Positions 53,823 to 62,841 of a DNA stretch of 64,000 nucleotides are shown here, piece after piece. The notes beneath the pieces were generated by a model, which was not told the DNA's origin, made no database searches, and saw only the letters and a program-made list of their open reading frames with translations. Origin of the DNA: an uncultured Polaribacter sp. (lineage in GTDB: Bacteria; Bacteroidota; Bacteroidia; Flavobacteriales; Flavobacteriaceae); contig NZ_CANMVP010000005.1 in NCBI RefSeq assembly GCF_947501385.1, positions 62,001-126,000 of the forward strand. Reading direction: 5' to 3'. The position numbers and the translations under genes were made by a program. Position 1 is the stretch's first letter. Each line of letters starts with the position of its first letter.

Positions 53823-55898
53823 ATGAAAAAAATTAAAAAAGTCCTTTTTACAACTGCAATTGCTTCTTTGGCATTTGTAGCTTGTAATGATGATAAAAAA
53901 GAAGAAAGATCTGCAGGTATCGTTTTAGAAAATATGGATACTTCCGTAAAACCAACAGATGATTTCTTTAGACACGTAAACGGAACTTGGCTCGATAAAA
54001 CTGAAATTCCTGATGATCGAACTTCTTGGGGTGGTTTTGCGCAACTCCGAAAAAAAACAGATGCAGATGTATTGGTTATTTTAAATCAAGCAATTGAAGA
54101 AAGAGATTTCCCGAAAGTAAAAGATGCACAAGGAAATGAAATTGATTCAGATCAAGAAAAAGCAGTAAACTATTACCAAACCATAATGGATACGGTTGCT
54201 AGAAACAAACAAGGAAAAGCGCCTGTAATGCCTTTTTTAGCAAAAGTTGATGAAATAAAAACCAAAAAAGATGTAGAAAACTACATTACTAACATGGCGC
54301 CTTACGGTGGTGGCGGTTTTTACGGTTTTGGTGTTTACAACGATTTAAAAAACAGTAGCGAATATGCTGGTTATTTAGGTGGTGGTTCACTTGGTTTATC
54401 AAGAGATTATTATGTGGATGAAAAAGTTGCTGATAAACTCGCAAAGTATCAAGAGTTTGTAGCAAAAATGTTTCAAGAATTTGGTGATGATGCAGCAACG
54501 GCAAAAAAGAACGCTGCTACAATTGTTGCGTTCGAGAAAAGTCTGGCAGCACCAATGATGACCAAAGAAGAAAGAAGAGATACTCGTAAAATGTACAATC
54601 CAATGTCTGTTGCTGAACTTTCAGAATTGGCTCCTGCAATTGATTGGAAAGCGCATTTAACAGGAATTGGTGTTGCTGATTTAGACAGAGTTATTGTTAC
54701 AGACCCTGGCTATTTTAAAGCAATGAGTACCGTTTTTCAGAAGCGCTCTGTAGAAGATATCAAATTATTATTACGTTGGAATACCATCAACAGTTCTTTG
54801 GGTTCTTTATCTACAGATTTAGAAACTGCAAATTGGGAATTTTACTCTAAAGAAATGCGTGGTGCCAAAAAACAACGTGCTAGAGATGAACGTGCATTAG
54901 GAAACTTAAATGGCGCAATTGGTGAAGCTTTAGGGAAATTGTATGTAGAAAAAATGTTTCCACCAGAGGCAAAAGCGAAAGCAGAAGAAATGATAGACAA
55001 CGTAATGCTTGGTTTTGAAGCTAGAATTGCACAATTGCCTTGGATGAGTGAAGTTACCAAAGAAAAAGCATTAGAAAAATTGCATAAATTAACGGTAAAA
55101 ATTGCCTATCCAGATGTTTGGAAAGATTATGCTGAGTTAGATGTAAAAGGCTTAGAAAATGGAGGTTCTTATTTTGAAAACGCTATTAATGTTACCAAAT
55201 GGAACTATGACAAAAATATGGCTAAATTAGGGAAAGAAGTAGACAGAACAGAATGGGGAATGTCTCCACAAACAGTAAATGCTTACTTTAATCCTGTAAA
55301 TAATGAAATCGTTTTTCCAGCAGCAATTTTACAACCGCCTTTTTACGATTATAAAGCAGATGAAGCTGTAAATTATGGCGGAATTGGAGCGGTGATTGGT
55401 CATGAAATTTCTCATAGTTTCGATGATTCTGGAGCTCGTTTTGATGGCGATGGAAATCTTAAAAACTGGTGGACGGATGAAGATTCCGAAAAATTCGGCG
55501 TTATTGGTAAGAAATTGGTAAAACAATACAGCGATATTATTGCAATTGATAGTATGCATTTAAATGGTGAATATACGTTAGGAGAAAATATTGGCGATTT
55601 AGGAGGTGTACAAGCAGCTTACGAAGGTTTACAAATCTTTTTAAACAAGAATGGAAGACCAGGAGAAATAGATGGTTATACGCCAGAACAACGTTTTTTC
55701 CTTTCTTGGGGAACCATTTGGAGAACCAAAATGCGTGATGAAGCATTAAAAAACTTAATTATGACAAATACACATTCACCTGGAATGTACAGAGCATATA
55801 TGCCTTTAAAAAACGTAGATGCTTTTTACAAAGCTTTTGATGTTAAAGAAGCAGATAAAATGTACTTAAAACCAGAAGAAAGAGTTAGAATCTGGTAA
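53823..55898 (+). CDS. M13 family metallopeptidase (neprilysin-like), lipoprotein
   Basis: A 691-residue zinc endopeptidase with a lipoprotein signal (Cys21 in AFVACNDDKKEE). The zinc site is VIGHEISHSFDD (HEISH at 527-531) and the third ligand is in ENIGDLGGVQAAYEG (ExxxD). NAYFNPVNNEIVFPAAILQPPF and the terminal RVRIW are typical of M13. It likely degrades peptides outside the cell, along with the preceding peptidase. Confidence 0.95.
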   Translation: MKKIKKVLFTTAIASLAFVACNDDKKEERSAGIVLENMDTSVKPTDDFFRHVNGTWLDKTEIPDDRTSWGGFAQLRKKTDADVLVILNQAIEERDFPKVKDAQGNEIDSDQEKAVNYYQTIMDTVARNKQGKAPVMPFLAKVDEIKTKKDVENYITNMAPYGGGGFYGFGVYNDLKNSSEYAGYLGGGSLGLSRDYYVDEKVADKLAKYQEFVAKMFQEFGDDAATAKKNAATIVAFEKSLAAPMMTKEERRDTRKMYNPMSVAELSELAPAIDWKAHLTGIGVADLDRVIVTDPGYFKAMSTVFQKRSVEDIKLLLRWNTINSSLGSLSTDLETANWEFYSKEMRGAKKQRARDERALGNLNGAIGEALGKLYVEKMFPPEAKAKAEEMIDNVMLGFEARIAQLPWMSEVTKEKALEKLHKLTVKIAYPDVWKDYAELDVKGLENGGSYFENAINVTKWNYDKNMAKLGKEVDRTEWGMSPQTVNAYFNPVNNEIVFPAAILQPPFYDYKADEAVNYGGIGAVIGHEISHSFDDSGARFDGDGNLKNWWTDEDSEKFGVIGKKLVKQYSDIIAIDSMHLNGEYTLGENIGDLGGVQAAYEGLQIFLNKNGRPGEIDGYTPEQRFFLSWGTIWRTKMRDEALKNLIMTNTHSPGMYRAYMPLKNVDAFYKAFDVKEADKMYLKPEERVRIW

Positions 55899-55966
55899 GT
55901 ACACAGACCTTTTTTGTAGGATTCTCTTTGTGAGGAGTTCTATAATAAAAATCATATTTTTAAATT

Positions 55967-55992
55967 AAAACCGATGCGAAAGTGTCGGTTTT
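55967..55992. terminator. Terminator between the M13 peptidase and flavoprotein genes
   Basis: AAAACCGA and TCGGTTTT form an 8 bp stem with a 10 nt loop, followed by TTAATTTTT on the plus strand. It touches the stop of the converging gene. Confidence 0.7.
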
Positions 55993-57029
55993 TAATTTTT
56001 AGAAAAATAATTACTCAAATACTTAGCATCTCTTTTAACGCCCCCTAAAGTAGCAGAACCTCGTGTATACAACCAAGGAAGCCCTAAAAAATAAAGTCCT
56101 TCAATAGCACTTACACCTCTATAGTTTTTCGGGTAATGACTTTCATCTAATTCAACACCTTCAATCCAATTAAAATTAGGTTTAAATCCTGTAGCCCAAA
56201 CAATATTTTTAATATCGGTATTCTTTTGCTTTTCAAAAATAATGGTTTGATCGCTGGCATCCACCGTTCTACCAACACAAGTCACATTTTTCTTTTTAAA
56301 TATTTCTTTTGCGTTTGTTCCAATAACTGGTTGCCCACCTTTACTTAGTTTATGACCAATCCAAGAATATTTATGTACGGTTAAAAATCCTGTTTTACGA
56401 AACCACCACCACAATGTTTTTCCTAATATTTCTTGCGGAATTGAGGTGATGTTTGTGTTCCCTGAAAAATAAACAAGTTTCCCTGTTTTTGAAATTTCAT
56501 TCAATATCTGAACTCCAGAATCTCCAGCACCAACAGCCAATATTGGTCCTTTTTGTAACTGATCGGGACTTTTGTAATATTCACTATGAATCTGTATAAT
56601 CTCTTTTGATATTTTTGTGTGGCAACTTGGGGTAAAAGGTTTGTGAAATGGCCCCGTGGCAATAATCACATTTTTTGCTTCAAACTTCTTACGATCACTT
56701 TCTAACTTAAAAACACCATTTTCTTTTTTCAGAGCTTTTATTTTGTGATTAAATTCAATAGGAATCTTAAATTTAGAAACATAAGATTTTAAATATTTTG
56801 CCACTTCATACTTATCTGCATAATGCCCCTTTTCATGAGGAAAATCCATCCCAGGAAGATTATTAAATTCAGAAGGCGTAAATAGTTTTAAAGAATCCCA
56901 TCTTTTTAACCAAGGAGCACCTGTTTCTGAGTTCGCATCAACTATTAGGTAATTCGCTTTCTTTTGATATAAGTAATACGCAATTGCTAAGCCAGATTGA
57001 CCAGCTCCAATAATTATATAATCCTTCAT
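55992..57029 (-). CDS. NAD(P)/FAD-dependent oxidoreductase (flavin monooxygenase-like)
   Basis: A 345-residue flavoprotein with an FAD motif IIIGAGQSGLAIAYYL, a central NADPH motif LAVGAGDSGVQI and the ATG motif IVWATGFKPNF. This two-Rossmann order is that of CzcO/YhpG-like putative monooxygenases. The FxGxxxH-like monooxygenase signature is present in modified form (FSGNTNITS), so activity is uncertain. A TAGCTTTG promoter box lies 18 nt upstream. Confidence 0.85.
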   Translation of the reverse strand: MKDYIIIGAGQSGLAIAYYLYQKKANYLIVDANSETGAPWLKRWDSLKLFTPSEFNNLPGMDFPHEKGHYADKYEVAKYLKSYVSKFKIPIEFNHKIKALKKENGVFKLESDRKKFEAKNVIIATGPFHKPFTPSCHTKISKEIIQIHSEYYKSPDQLQKGPILAVGAGDSGVQILNEISKTGKLVYFSGNTNITSIPQEILGKTLWWWFRKTGFLTVHKYSWIGHKLSKGGQPVIGTNAKEIFKKKNVTCVGRTVDASDQTIIFEKQKNTDIKNIVWATGFKPNFNWIEGVELDESHYPKNYRGVSAIEGLYFLGLPWLYTRGSATLGGVKRDAKYLSNYFSKN

Positions 57030-57047
57030 GAGTCTTTATTGCAGCGA

Positions 57048-57055
57048 CAAAGCTA
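57048..57055 (-). promoter_or_regulatory. -7 box for the flavoprotein gene at 55992
   Basis: The reverse strand reads TAGCTTTG (TAnnTTTG), 18 nt before the ATG at 57029. Confidence 0.55.
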
Positions 57056-57165
57056 AACTATTTAAAAGCTATAACCTTGTATTAGAGAATTAGTTCGACA
57101 ATAAAATGATGATCAAATAAAAATTAAAATCCTAGTGTAAAAGTGTTGTTTTTATTATTGTTTGG

Positions 57166-57250
57166 GCGTTACCACAAGGGTCAGGCTTTCATTACTCGCT
57201 TTGCGCAAAAAAGCGCAAGAGCTCAAACATGCCATTCAATCCTTAACGCA
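57166..57250. repeat. Dispersed intergenic repeat
   Basis: The sequence begins GGGCGTTACCACAAGGGTCA, then GGCTTTC, a GCGCAAAAAAGCGC hairpin and CAATCCTTAACGC. This pattern recalls a common flavobacterial intergenic repeat; a degenerate copy lies at 15262-15345. Confidence 0.5.
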
Positions 57251-57413
57251 AATTGCAAACCTAAAAGACAAATAATTTAAATTTACAAAAAGGGAACATT
57301 TCAGACCCTTCAAAGCTCAAAACGGGATTCAAACCCTTTATAGAATGTTTTATATCGAAAAAAATTCAGATTTTTAAGATATGGGAAAGATATTTTTAAT
57401 TCACAAGAATCCC

Positions 57414-57421
57414 TATTTTTG
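57414..57421 (+). promoter_or_regulatory. -7 box for the ABC ATPase gene (likely leaderless)
   Basis: TATTTTTG, preceded by CCC, ends 4 nt before the ATG at 57426, the same arrangement as at panD. It lies inside the longer frame from 57381 and argues against that start. Confidence 0.6.
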
Positions 57422-57425
57422 TGGA

Positions 57426-58388
57426 ATGCTACAAGTCCAAAATATTTCTTTCGGATATTCTAAAAATAAAACTGTGCTACACAATTTTAACTTCATATTA
57501 AATGAAGGAGAACATTTGTGCGTAATGGGAGAAAGCGGTTGCGGAAAATCGACACTTTTAAAAGCCATTTATGGTTTGTTAGATTTAAAAAAAGGAACTA
57601 TTTTCTGGAAAGAAAATCAAGTTTTAGGTCCCGAGTTTCATTTAGTTCCTGGAATGGATTTTTTTAAATACGTTGCACAAGATTTCGATTTAATGCCTTA
57701 TATTTCTGTAGCGGAAAATATTAAAAAATTCTTATCTCGTTTTTATCCTGAAGAAAGTGAAAAACGAATGCAAGAATTATTAGAAGTCATAGAAATGACC
57801 GCTTTTGAAAACACCAAGGTAAAAAATCTAAGTGGCGGACAAAAACAACGTGTAGCCATTGCTAGAGCTTTAGCAAAAGCACCCGAGTTATTATTGTTAG
57901 ATGAACCTTTTGGACAGATTGATAATTTTAAAAAAAACTCTTTAAGAAGAAAGTTATTTACCTATTTAAAAGAAAAAAATATCGCGTGTATGGTTGCTAC
58001 ACATGATAAAAATGATGCACTTTCTTTTGCTGATAAATTAATTGTAATTCGTAATAAAAAAATCATTGCAAATAATTCTCCAAAAGAAATTTACAACAAT
58101 CCAAAAGAGAAATATATAGCAGCTTTGTTTGATGATGTAAACGAAATTACTATTGATGGAAAAACTGTTTTATTATATCCACATCAAATAAAAATAGCTA
58201 AAAATTCAGTTTCAGAAACGAGTTCAGTACTAGAGAATAAAGTAACAGTAATTAACTCTTACTTCAAAGGTGCTTATTGGTTAATTGAAGCTGATTTTAA
58301 AGAGCAAAAAGTATTTTTTAATCATCAACAGAACCTCAAAGAAAATACACAAATAAACCTCTTATTTGAGAATGCTTCTTTGAAGTAA
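57426..58388 (+). CDS. ABC transporter ATP-binding protein
   Basis: A 320-residue ATPase with Walker A MGESGCGKSTL, Q-loop YVAQDFDLM, signature LSGGQKQRVAIARAL and Walker B LLLLDEPFGQID. A C-terminal extension of about 100 residues (LYPHQIKIAKNS, then beta-rich) resembles a TOBE domain of importer ATPases. No permease gene is adjacent, so it may serve a permease encoded elsewhere. The start was chosen from the promoter box and family alignment (MLQVQNISFGYS). Confidence 0.9.
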   Translation: MLQVQNISFGYSKNKTVLHNFNFILNEGEHLCVMGESGCGKSTLLKAIYGLLDLKKGTIFWKENQVLGPEFHLVPGMDFFKYVAQDFDLMPYISVAENIKKFLSRFYPEESEKRMQELLEVIEMTAFENTKVKNLSGGQKQRVAIARALAKAPELLLLDEPFGQIDNFKKNSLRRKLFTYLKEKNIACMVATHDKNDALSFADKLIVIRNKKIIANNSPKEIYNNPKEKYIAALFDDVNEITIDGKTVLLYPHQIKIAKNSVSETSSVLENKVTVINSYFKGAYWLIEADFKEQKVFFNHQQNLKENTQINLLFENASLK

Positions 58389-58420
58389 ATTCCTTTTAAA
58401 AGAAAGAATAATTTTAATTT

Positions 58421-59620
58421 ATGAAAAAAAAAGTATCAATTATTGGTGGTGGAGCTTCGGCATTGTTTGTGGCCGCTTTTTTAGATCACCAAAAATTCGA
58501 TATTACTATTTACGAAAAAAATAAAACAGTAGGAAGAAAGTTTTTAGTCGCAGGAAAAGGAGGCTTTAATTTGACACATTCAGAAAATATAACAGCATTT
58601 ATTGAGCGTTATACACCTTCTAAATTTCTAAAAAAAGCATTCGTAAATTTTGACAATCTTCAATTTCAAAATTGGTTAAACGCAATCGGAATTAAAACAT
58701 TTATAGGAAGTAGTAAACGTGTCTACCCAGAAAAAGGTATAAAACCTATTGAAGTTTTAAACGCAATGCTGGCTGTTCTAAAAAAGAAAGAAGTTTGTAT
58801 AAAGTACAATCATACTTGGTTGGGCTGGACTACTGAAAAACAACTTCTTTTTAACAATCATTTTGAAATAAAATCAGATTATACCATTTTTTCATTGGGT
58901 GGCGCAAGCTGGAAGGTAACAGGCTCAGACGGAAGCTGGTTAAACACCTTTAACAACCAGAAAGTTTTAACAACTCCTTTTCAGGTTTCTAATTGTGCTT
59001 TTGGTATCGACTGGAAACATCTATTTATAGAAAAATTTGAAGGAAGTCCGTTAAAAAACATCGCTATTAGTTGTAGAAATAAAGAACAAAAAGGCGAAGT
59101 TGTCATCACAAATTTTGGTATCGAAGGAAATGCTATTTATGCCTTAAGTCCAGAAATTAGAAAAGAGTTAGAATCGCATCATAAAGCTAAAATTTATATG
59201 GACTTAAAACCTATTTTTAGCGAAGAAATTCTTCAAAATAAAATAAAACAATCTAACTTTAGAAACACTACAGAAATTCTAAAAAAAGAACTAAAATTAA
59301 GTGAAGTACAAATTGGTTTGCTAAAAAATTACTTGACAAAAGAGCAGTTTTTAAATGAAGAGTTATTGGTGAAGTACATCAAAAACTTTCCTTTAGAAAT
59401 TATAGAAACGGCGAATTTAGACGAAGCAATTTCTACTGTTGGTGGTATTTCTTTACAAGCTGTTGATGAGAACTTTGAGCTCAAAAAATTAAAAACTCAA
59501 TACTGTATTGGTGAAATGTTAGATTGGGATGCACCAACTGGTGGCTATTTATTACAAGCTTGTGCAAGTATGGGAGCTTCTCTTGCGAAGCATCTAAATG
59601 AGAAAATTATTGAATCTTAA
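58421..59620 (+). CDS. NAD(P)/FAD-dependent oxidoreductase, HI0933/TIGR03862-like
   Basis: A 399-residue flavoprotein with IIGGGASALFVAAFL, VGRKFLVAGKGGFNLTHSE and the C-terminal GGISLQAVDENFELKK and DAPTGGYLLQACASMGA motifs of the HI0933/BaiN group. The family's physiological substrates are unclear. Its last 14 nt overlap the converging GreA-like gene. It is 32 nt after the ABC ATPase gene and may share its transcript. Confidence 0.87.
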   Translation: MKKKVSIIGGGASALFVAAFLDHQKFDITIYEKNKTVGRKFLVAGKGGFNLTHSENITAFIERYTPSKFLKKAFVNFDNLQFQNWLNAIGIKTFIGSSKRVYPEKGIKPIEVLNAMLAVLKKKEVCIKYNHTWLGWTTEKQLLFNNHFEIKSDYTIFSLGGASWKVTGSDGSWLNTFNNQKVLTTPFQVSNCAFGIDWKHLFIEKFEGSPLKNIAISCRNKEQKGEVVITNFGIEGNAIYALSPEIRKELESHHKAKIYMDLKPIFSEEILQNKIKQSNFRNTTEILKKELKLSEVQIGLLKNYLTKEQFLNEELLVKYIKNFPLEIIETANLDEAISTVGGISLQAVDENFELKKLKTQYCIGEMLDWDAPTGGYLLQACASMGASLAKHLNEKIIES

Positions 59621-60068
59621 GAATTTTTATTGAATTTCCATTAAAACTAAATATTTCATTCTCTTGTTTCCCTAACAATAATTTTCCAATAGGAGAAGCA
59701 GCTGAAACTGCAAAATACTGCTTGCCTGCAACTGTTAGTTGTCCTGCAGAAATACTTAAAAAGTAATGTGCTTTTTCTGTAAAGATGACACTTCCTAAAT
59801 GCGCATTTTTAACTGTTGAAGTTCCTGTATTGGTAAAATCAATTTTTGCTAAAACCTCTTTCATTTGAGAAATTCCTGCCAATTGCTGACTCGCTTTTTC
59901 CATTTCTAATTGCAACATGGCACGTCCGGTTTCATGCTTGTCACCTGCAGAACTTTTCGTTTCAGATTGCAATGCTTTTTGATTGGATGCAATAATTTCT
60001 TCTACTGTTTGTAACCGCTTATTTACAAACATTTCACATTGAATAAAAAGTTCCTCTTTAAGATTCAT
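59607..60068 (-). CDS. GreA/GreB-like small protein at the end of the polyketide cluster
   Basis: A 153-residue protein with an N-terminal helical hairpin (about 1-70, charged, with KHETGRAMLQLEMEKASQQL) and a C-terminal beta domain ending PIGKLLLGKQENEIFSFNG, like the FKBP-type half of GreA. Databases often label flavobacterial relatives as 3-oxoacyl-ACP synthase, but no ketosynthase motif is present. Its start overlaps the PPTase gene end by 11 nt. The function is unclear. Confidence 0.65.
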   Translation of the reverse strand: MNLKEELFIQCEMFVNKRLQTVEEIIASNQKALQSETKSSAGDKHETGRAMLQLEMEKASQQLAGISQMKEVLAKIDFTNTGTSTVKNAHLGSVIFTEKAHYFLSISAGQLTVAGKQYFAVSAASPIGKLLLGKQENEIFSFNGNSIKILKIQ

Positions 60069-60624
60069 TTTCTAATATAAAAGCAAAAGCTCCATAATTT
60101 CCATGGTGAGAAATTGAGCAAGACTTGGTGAGTAGTTTTTCTTTGTGATAATACAAAGGCGCTCCAATAGTAGATTTCTGCTGTGTTATTTGTTCGGATA
60201 CAAATCCTGTTACTTCAGAAAGCTTTAACTTTATGTCTTTATCAACTGTTTTTGGAGATCCTATCACTGAGAAAAAAGGAACATTTTCTTGAGATTTCTG
60301 AGCAATTGTAGATACATAAGATGAACTAAAAAACGTTGTTGTATAAAACTGATGATTCTCAAAAGTTACAACTCCTTCATCTTTAGAGACTAAAGTACAT
60401 TCAAATTTTTGAGGCGCAAAAAAGCGTTTTAAATGCTTTTGTGTATAACATTTGTAGGCGGCTTCTTTCATGCTCCAAAATAGCCAAACACATAAAAAAG
60501 AAGCATCTGATTTTAAAATGATTTCTTGCTCTTTTTGGGTGAACTGTTTCTCTAAAAAACCTTTGCGTTGCCAATTACTTTGGGTTTTCGCAAGTGTTAA
60601 ATCAACAATATCATTCCCAATCAT
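60058..60624 (-). CDS. 4'-phosphopantetheinyl transferase superfamily protein
   Basis: A 188-residue enzyme that loads the 4'-phosphopantetheine arm on a carrier protein. GNDIVDL near the start (metal-binding Asp) and WSMKEAAYKCY (Glu/Lys motif) are the AcpS/Sfp signatures. Its ATG overlaps the stop of the ACP gene by 1 nt, so it very likely modifies that ACP. Confidence 0.88.
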   Translation of the reverse strand: MIGNDIVDLTLAKTQSNWQRKGFLEKQFTQKEQEIILKSDASFLCVWLFWSMKEAAYKCYTQKHLKRFFAPQKFECTLVSKDEGVVTFENHQFYTTTFFSSSYVSTIAQKSQENVPFFSVIGSPKTVDKDIKLKLSEVTGFVSEQITQQKSTIGAPLYYHKEKLLTKSCSISHHGNYGAFAFILENES

Positions 60625-60875
60625 TATGCAGCTTGTTTCTCTTGAATAATGATAACAACAGCTTTTACAGACAACATTTTTTCCATAGAATCATTGTCAA
60701 TTTCTATGTTGAATTCGTCTTCGACATCTAACACAATGTCTACTAAATTTGCTGAGTTTATTTCTAAATCGTTTATAAAGTCTGTGTCTTCGTTCAGATT
60801 TTTAAAGGCCTCTTCATTTTGAACATACGGCTTTACAATTTTTGTAAGCTTTTTTATGATTTCTTCTTTTGTCAT
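60624..60875 (-). CDS. Acyl carrier protein (NSA-type attachment site)
   Basis: An 83-residue ACP with the attachment Ser in DLEINSANLVDIVLDVEDEF. The usual DSL is NSA, a variant I associate with carrier proteins of flavobacterial pigment and polyketide clusters rather than fatty-acid AcpP. It sits between a ketosynthase and the PPTase that probably activates it. Confidence 0.9.
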   Translation of the reverse strand: MTKEEIIKKLTKIVKPYVQNEEAFKNLNEDTDFINDLEINSANLVDIVLDVEDEFNIEIDNDSMEKMLSVKAVVIIIQEKQAA

Positions 60876-60889
60876 GAATCTATATATTT

Positions 60890-60945
60890 GTCACGTTGAG
60901 CGGAGTCGAAACGTTTTATTAGTTCTCGACTCCGCTCGAACTGAC
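60890..60945. repeat. Inverted repeat, best copy of the dispersed TCGAGC-x-CAGTCGAG family
   Basis: Arms 60890-60909 (GTCACGTTGAGCGGAGTCGA) and 60926-60945 (TCGACTCCGCTCGAACTGAC) are 20 nt imperfect inverted repeats, 16 nt apart. It is between the ACP and ketosynthase genes. Confidence 0.7.
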
Positions 60946-60958
60946 GTTAATTAGTATT

Positions 60959-62233
60959 TTATTCTGAATATTTTTTAAAGATAACACAAGCATTTACATC
61001 ACCAAAACCAAAACTTGCTTTTGCTAAAATATGAATGTCTGTTTTAAGCATTTTAGTAGGGATTTTATCCTCAGAAATAAAATCTGAAATTTCTGGATGA
61101 ATGTCTTCACAGTTTATATTCGGAAACAAAAATTGTTCTTTAATCTGTAAAACAGAAGCTACAGATTCTATTGCTCCAGCAGCAGCCAAGCAATGCCCAA
61201 CCATAGATTTTAGTGAATTTATATAAGGGAAATCTGCTCCTTTTCTTTGCAATGCTTTTGTCCAATTTTCGATTTCTAACGCGTCTTTTGAAGTTGCCGT
61301 TAAATGACCATTAATCGCATCAATTTCATTGGAAGAAATTTCTGAATCTAACAAGGCATCCGTTATGCATTTCTGAACAGCTTCTGCATTTGGTGCAGTC
61401 AAAGTGCCGCCGTTTCTTTGTCCGCCAGAATTGATATTACCACCTAAGACCTCTGCGTAAATGGTTGCTTTTCTTTCTAAAGCACTTTCTAACGATTCTA
61501 AAACGAGCGCTCCTGCGCCACTTCCTGGCACAAATCCAGAAGCAGTTTCACTCATGGGTCTAGAGCCTTTTTCTGGAGATTCATTATGCTTGTAAGACAT
61601 TACGCGCATGGCATCAAATCCGCCCCAAGTATACAAACTGCTATCGCTAGAACTACCCACCAACATTCGTTTTGCTTTTCCGTTTTTAATACGTTCAAAA
61701 CCCATTAATAAGGCCTCTGTTCCAGTTGTACAAGCAGATGAATTTGTTGTCACTTGATTTCCTAAGCCTAAAATTCCGCCCAAATATGCAGAAATGCCAC
61801 TTGCCATGGTTTGTACCACAGAAGTACTTCCTAAACGTCTTACTTTTTGCTCATCAATTTGGTAAATAGCTTCTCTAAATTTCTCAATTCCCGATGTTCC
61901 AGTTCCGAAAATCAACCCTGAATCATAGTCTAAATTCGAATTTTCATCCACAGAAAAACCAGCATCTTTCCAAGCATCCATTCCTGCCATACAGCCATAT
62001 AAAATAGATGTACTATTGAAGCCGCGCAGCTGTAAAGGCGTTAAATACTCGCGTTTTTTTTCTTCGGAAATTGGTGGAATTCCGCCAATACAACAAGAAA
62101 ATCCTTTGTCTTTTAAATTCTGATAAAAGGTAATTCCTGAGGTTCCAGATTTTATGGCTTTTGTAAAGTCTTTTAACCCAACACCATTTGGTGCAACAAC
62201 TCCTAAACCTGTAATTACGACTCTATTTTTCAT
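60959..62233 (-). CDS. Beta-ketoacyl-[ACP] synthase family protein
   Basis: A 424-residue FabF-like ketosynthase. The catalytic Cys is in TTNSSACTTGTEALLMG, the two His in INGHLTATSKDALE and SMVGHCLAAAGAIESV, and the Gly-rich end is ASFGFGDVNACVIF. It condenses ACP-bound chains with malonyl-ACP. It lies between the HotDog dehydratase and the ACP gene in the polyketide cluster. Confidence 0.92.
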   Translation of the reverse strand: MKNRVVITGLGVVAPNGVGLKDFTKAIKSGTSGITFYQNLKDKGFSCCIGGIPPISEEKKREYLTPLQLRGFNSTSILYGCMAGMDAWKDAGFSVDENSNLDYDSGLIFGTGTSGIEKFREAIYQIDEQKVRRLGSTSVVQTMASGISAYLGGILGLGNQVTTNSSACTTGTEALLMGFERIKNGKAKRMLVGSSSDSSLYTWGGFDAMRVMSYKHNESPEKGSRPMSETASGFVPGSGAGALVLESLESALERKATIYAEVLGGNINSGGQRNGGTLTAPNAEAVQKCITDALLDSEISSNEIDAINGHLTATSKDALEIENWTKALQRKGADFPYINSLKSMVGHCLAAAGAIESVASVLQIKEQFLFPNINCEDIHPEISDFISEDKIPTKMLKTDIHILAKASFGFGDVNACVIFKKYSE

Positions 62234-62314
62234 ATATGCTGAACTTATTTCAGTATCTTTTTTTAAACACAGATTTCACAGTTTAAAAATAGTTTGTTTA
62301 CTTGTAATTTTTTC

Positions 62315-62347
62315 AGACCTCACAGGTTTTAAAAACCTGTGAGGTCT
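62315..62347. repeat. REP-like palindrome, copy 1
   Basis: AGACCTCACAGGTTTT, a single A, then its exact complement gives a 16 bp perfect stem. The same palindrome recurs at 62803 and 63418. It lies between the ketosynthase and HotDog genes. Confidence 0.85.
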
Positions 62348-62786
62348 ATATTGGTTTTATCATTCCGGAAATAGTTCCCCTACAAACCAGTTCATTATTA
62401 GCATTCAACATTTTAACGTTGCATTTTAGTTTGTGAAATCTAAAATACGTCTTTTCTGAAATTACGGTTACTTTTTCGTTTGGTAAAACTGGTAAAAAGA
62501 AATCAACCTGATTGGAAGTTAATGCAATTTGTGGCTTTTTATCTAATGAAATTTCTTTTTTTAATAAAAAAACACCTAAACAAACAACGCCAATTTGTGC
62601 CATTGTTTCCGTTAAAATTACTCCTGGCGTTATCGGATTATCTTTAAAATGACCCTGATAAAAAAATTCATTTTCTTTATATGTGTAATTTCCTGTAACT
62701 CCGTTTTCTGAAATTTTTGTGAGTTTATCCACAAACAAAAATGGTTTTTGATACGGCAAATGCTTTATGATTTCTTCTTGTTTCAT
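62346..62786 (-). CDS. FabZ-like 3-hydroxyacyl-ACP dehydratase (HotDog fold)
   Basis: A 146-residue HotDog protein with the FabZ signature YQGHFKDNPITPGVILTETMAQ, in which His and Glu are the catalytic pair. It would dehydrate 3-hydroxyacyl-ACP in the chain-building cycle. Its stop touches the first palindrome, and the second lies 17 nt upstream of its start. Confidence 0.88.
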   Translation of the reverse strand: MKQEEIIKHLPYQKPFLFVDKLTKISENGVTGNYTYKENEFFYQGHFKDNPITPGVILTETMAQIGVVCLGVFLLKKEISLDKKPQIALTSNQVDFFLPVLPNEKVTVISEKTYFRFHKLKCNVKMLNANNELVCRGTISGMIKPI

Positions 62787-62802
62787 TTTTGCTTTCTTAA
62801 CC

Positions 62803-62835
62803 AGACCTCACAGGTTTTAGAAACCTGTGAGGTCT
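62803..62835. repeat. REP-like palindrome, copy 2 (3' flank of RAYT gene)
   Basis: AGACCTCACAGGTTT, a TAG loop, then the exact complement. It is 6 nt past the stop of the transposase gene at 62842 and differs from copy 1 only at the loop. Confidence 0.9.
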
Positions 62836-62841
62836 TTCTTA

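Larger units (their letters stand above)
57030..57425. other. Gene-free stretch with promoter and dispersed repeat
   Basis: The 396 nt between the divergent flavoprotein and ABC ATPase genes hold the promoter at 57048, a dispersed repeat at 57166-57250 and the ABC promoter box at 57414. No gene is seen. Confidence 0.7.
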
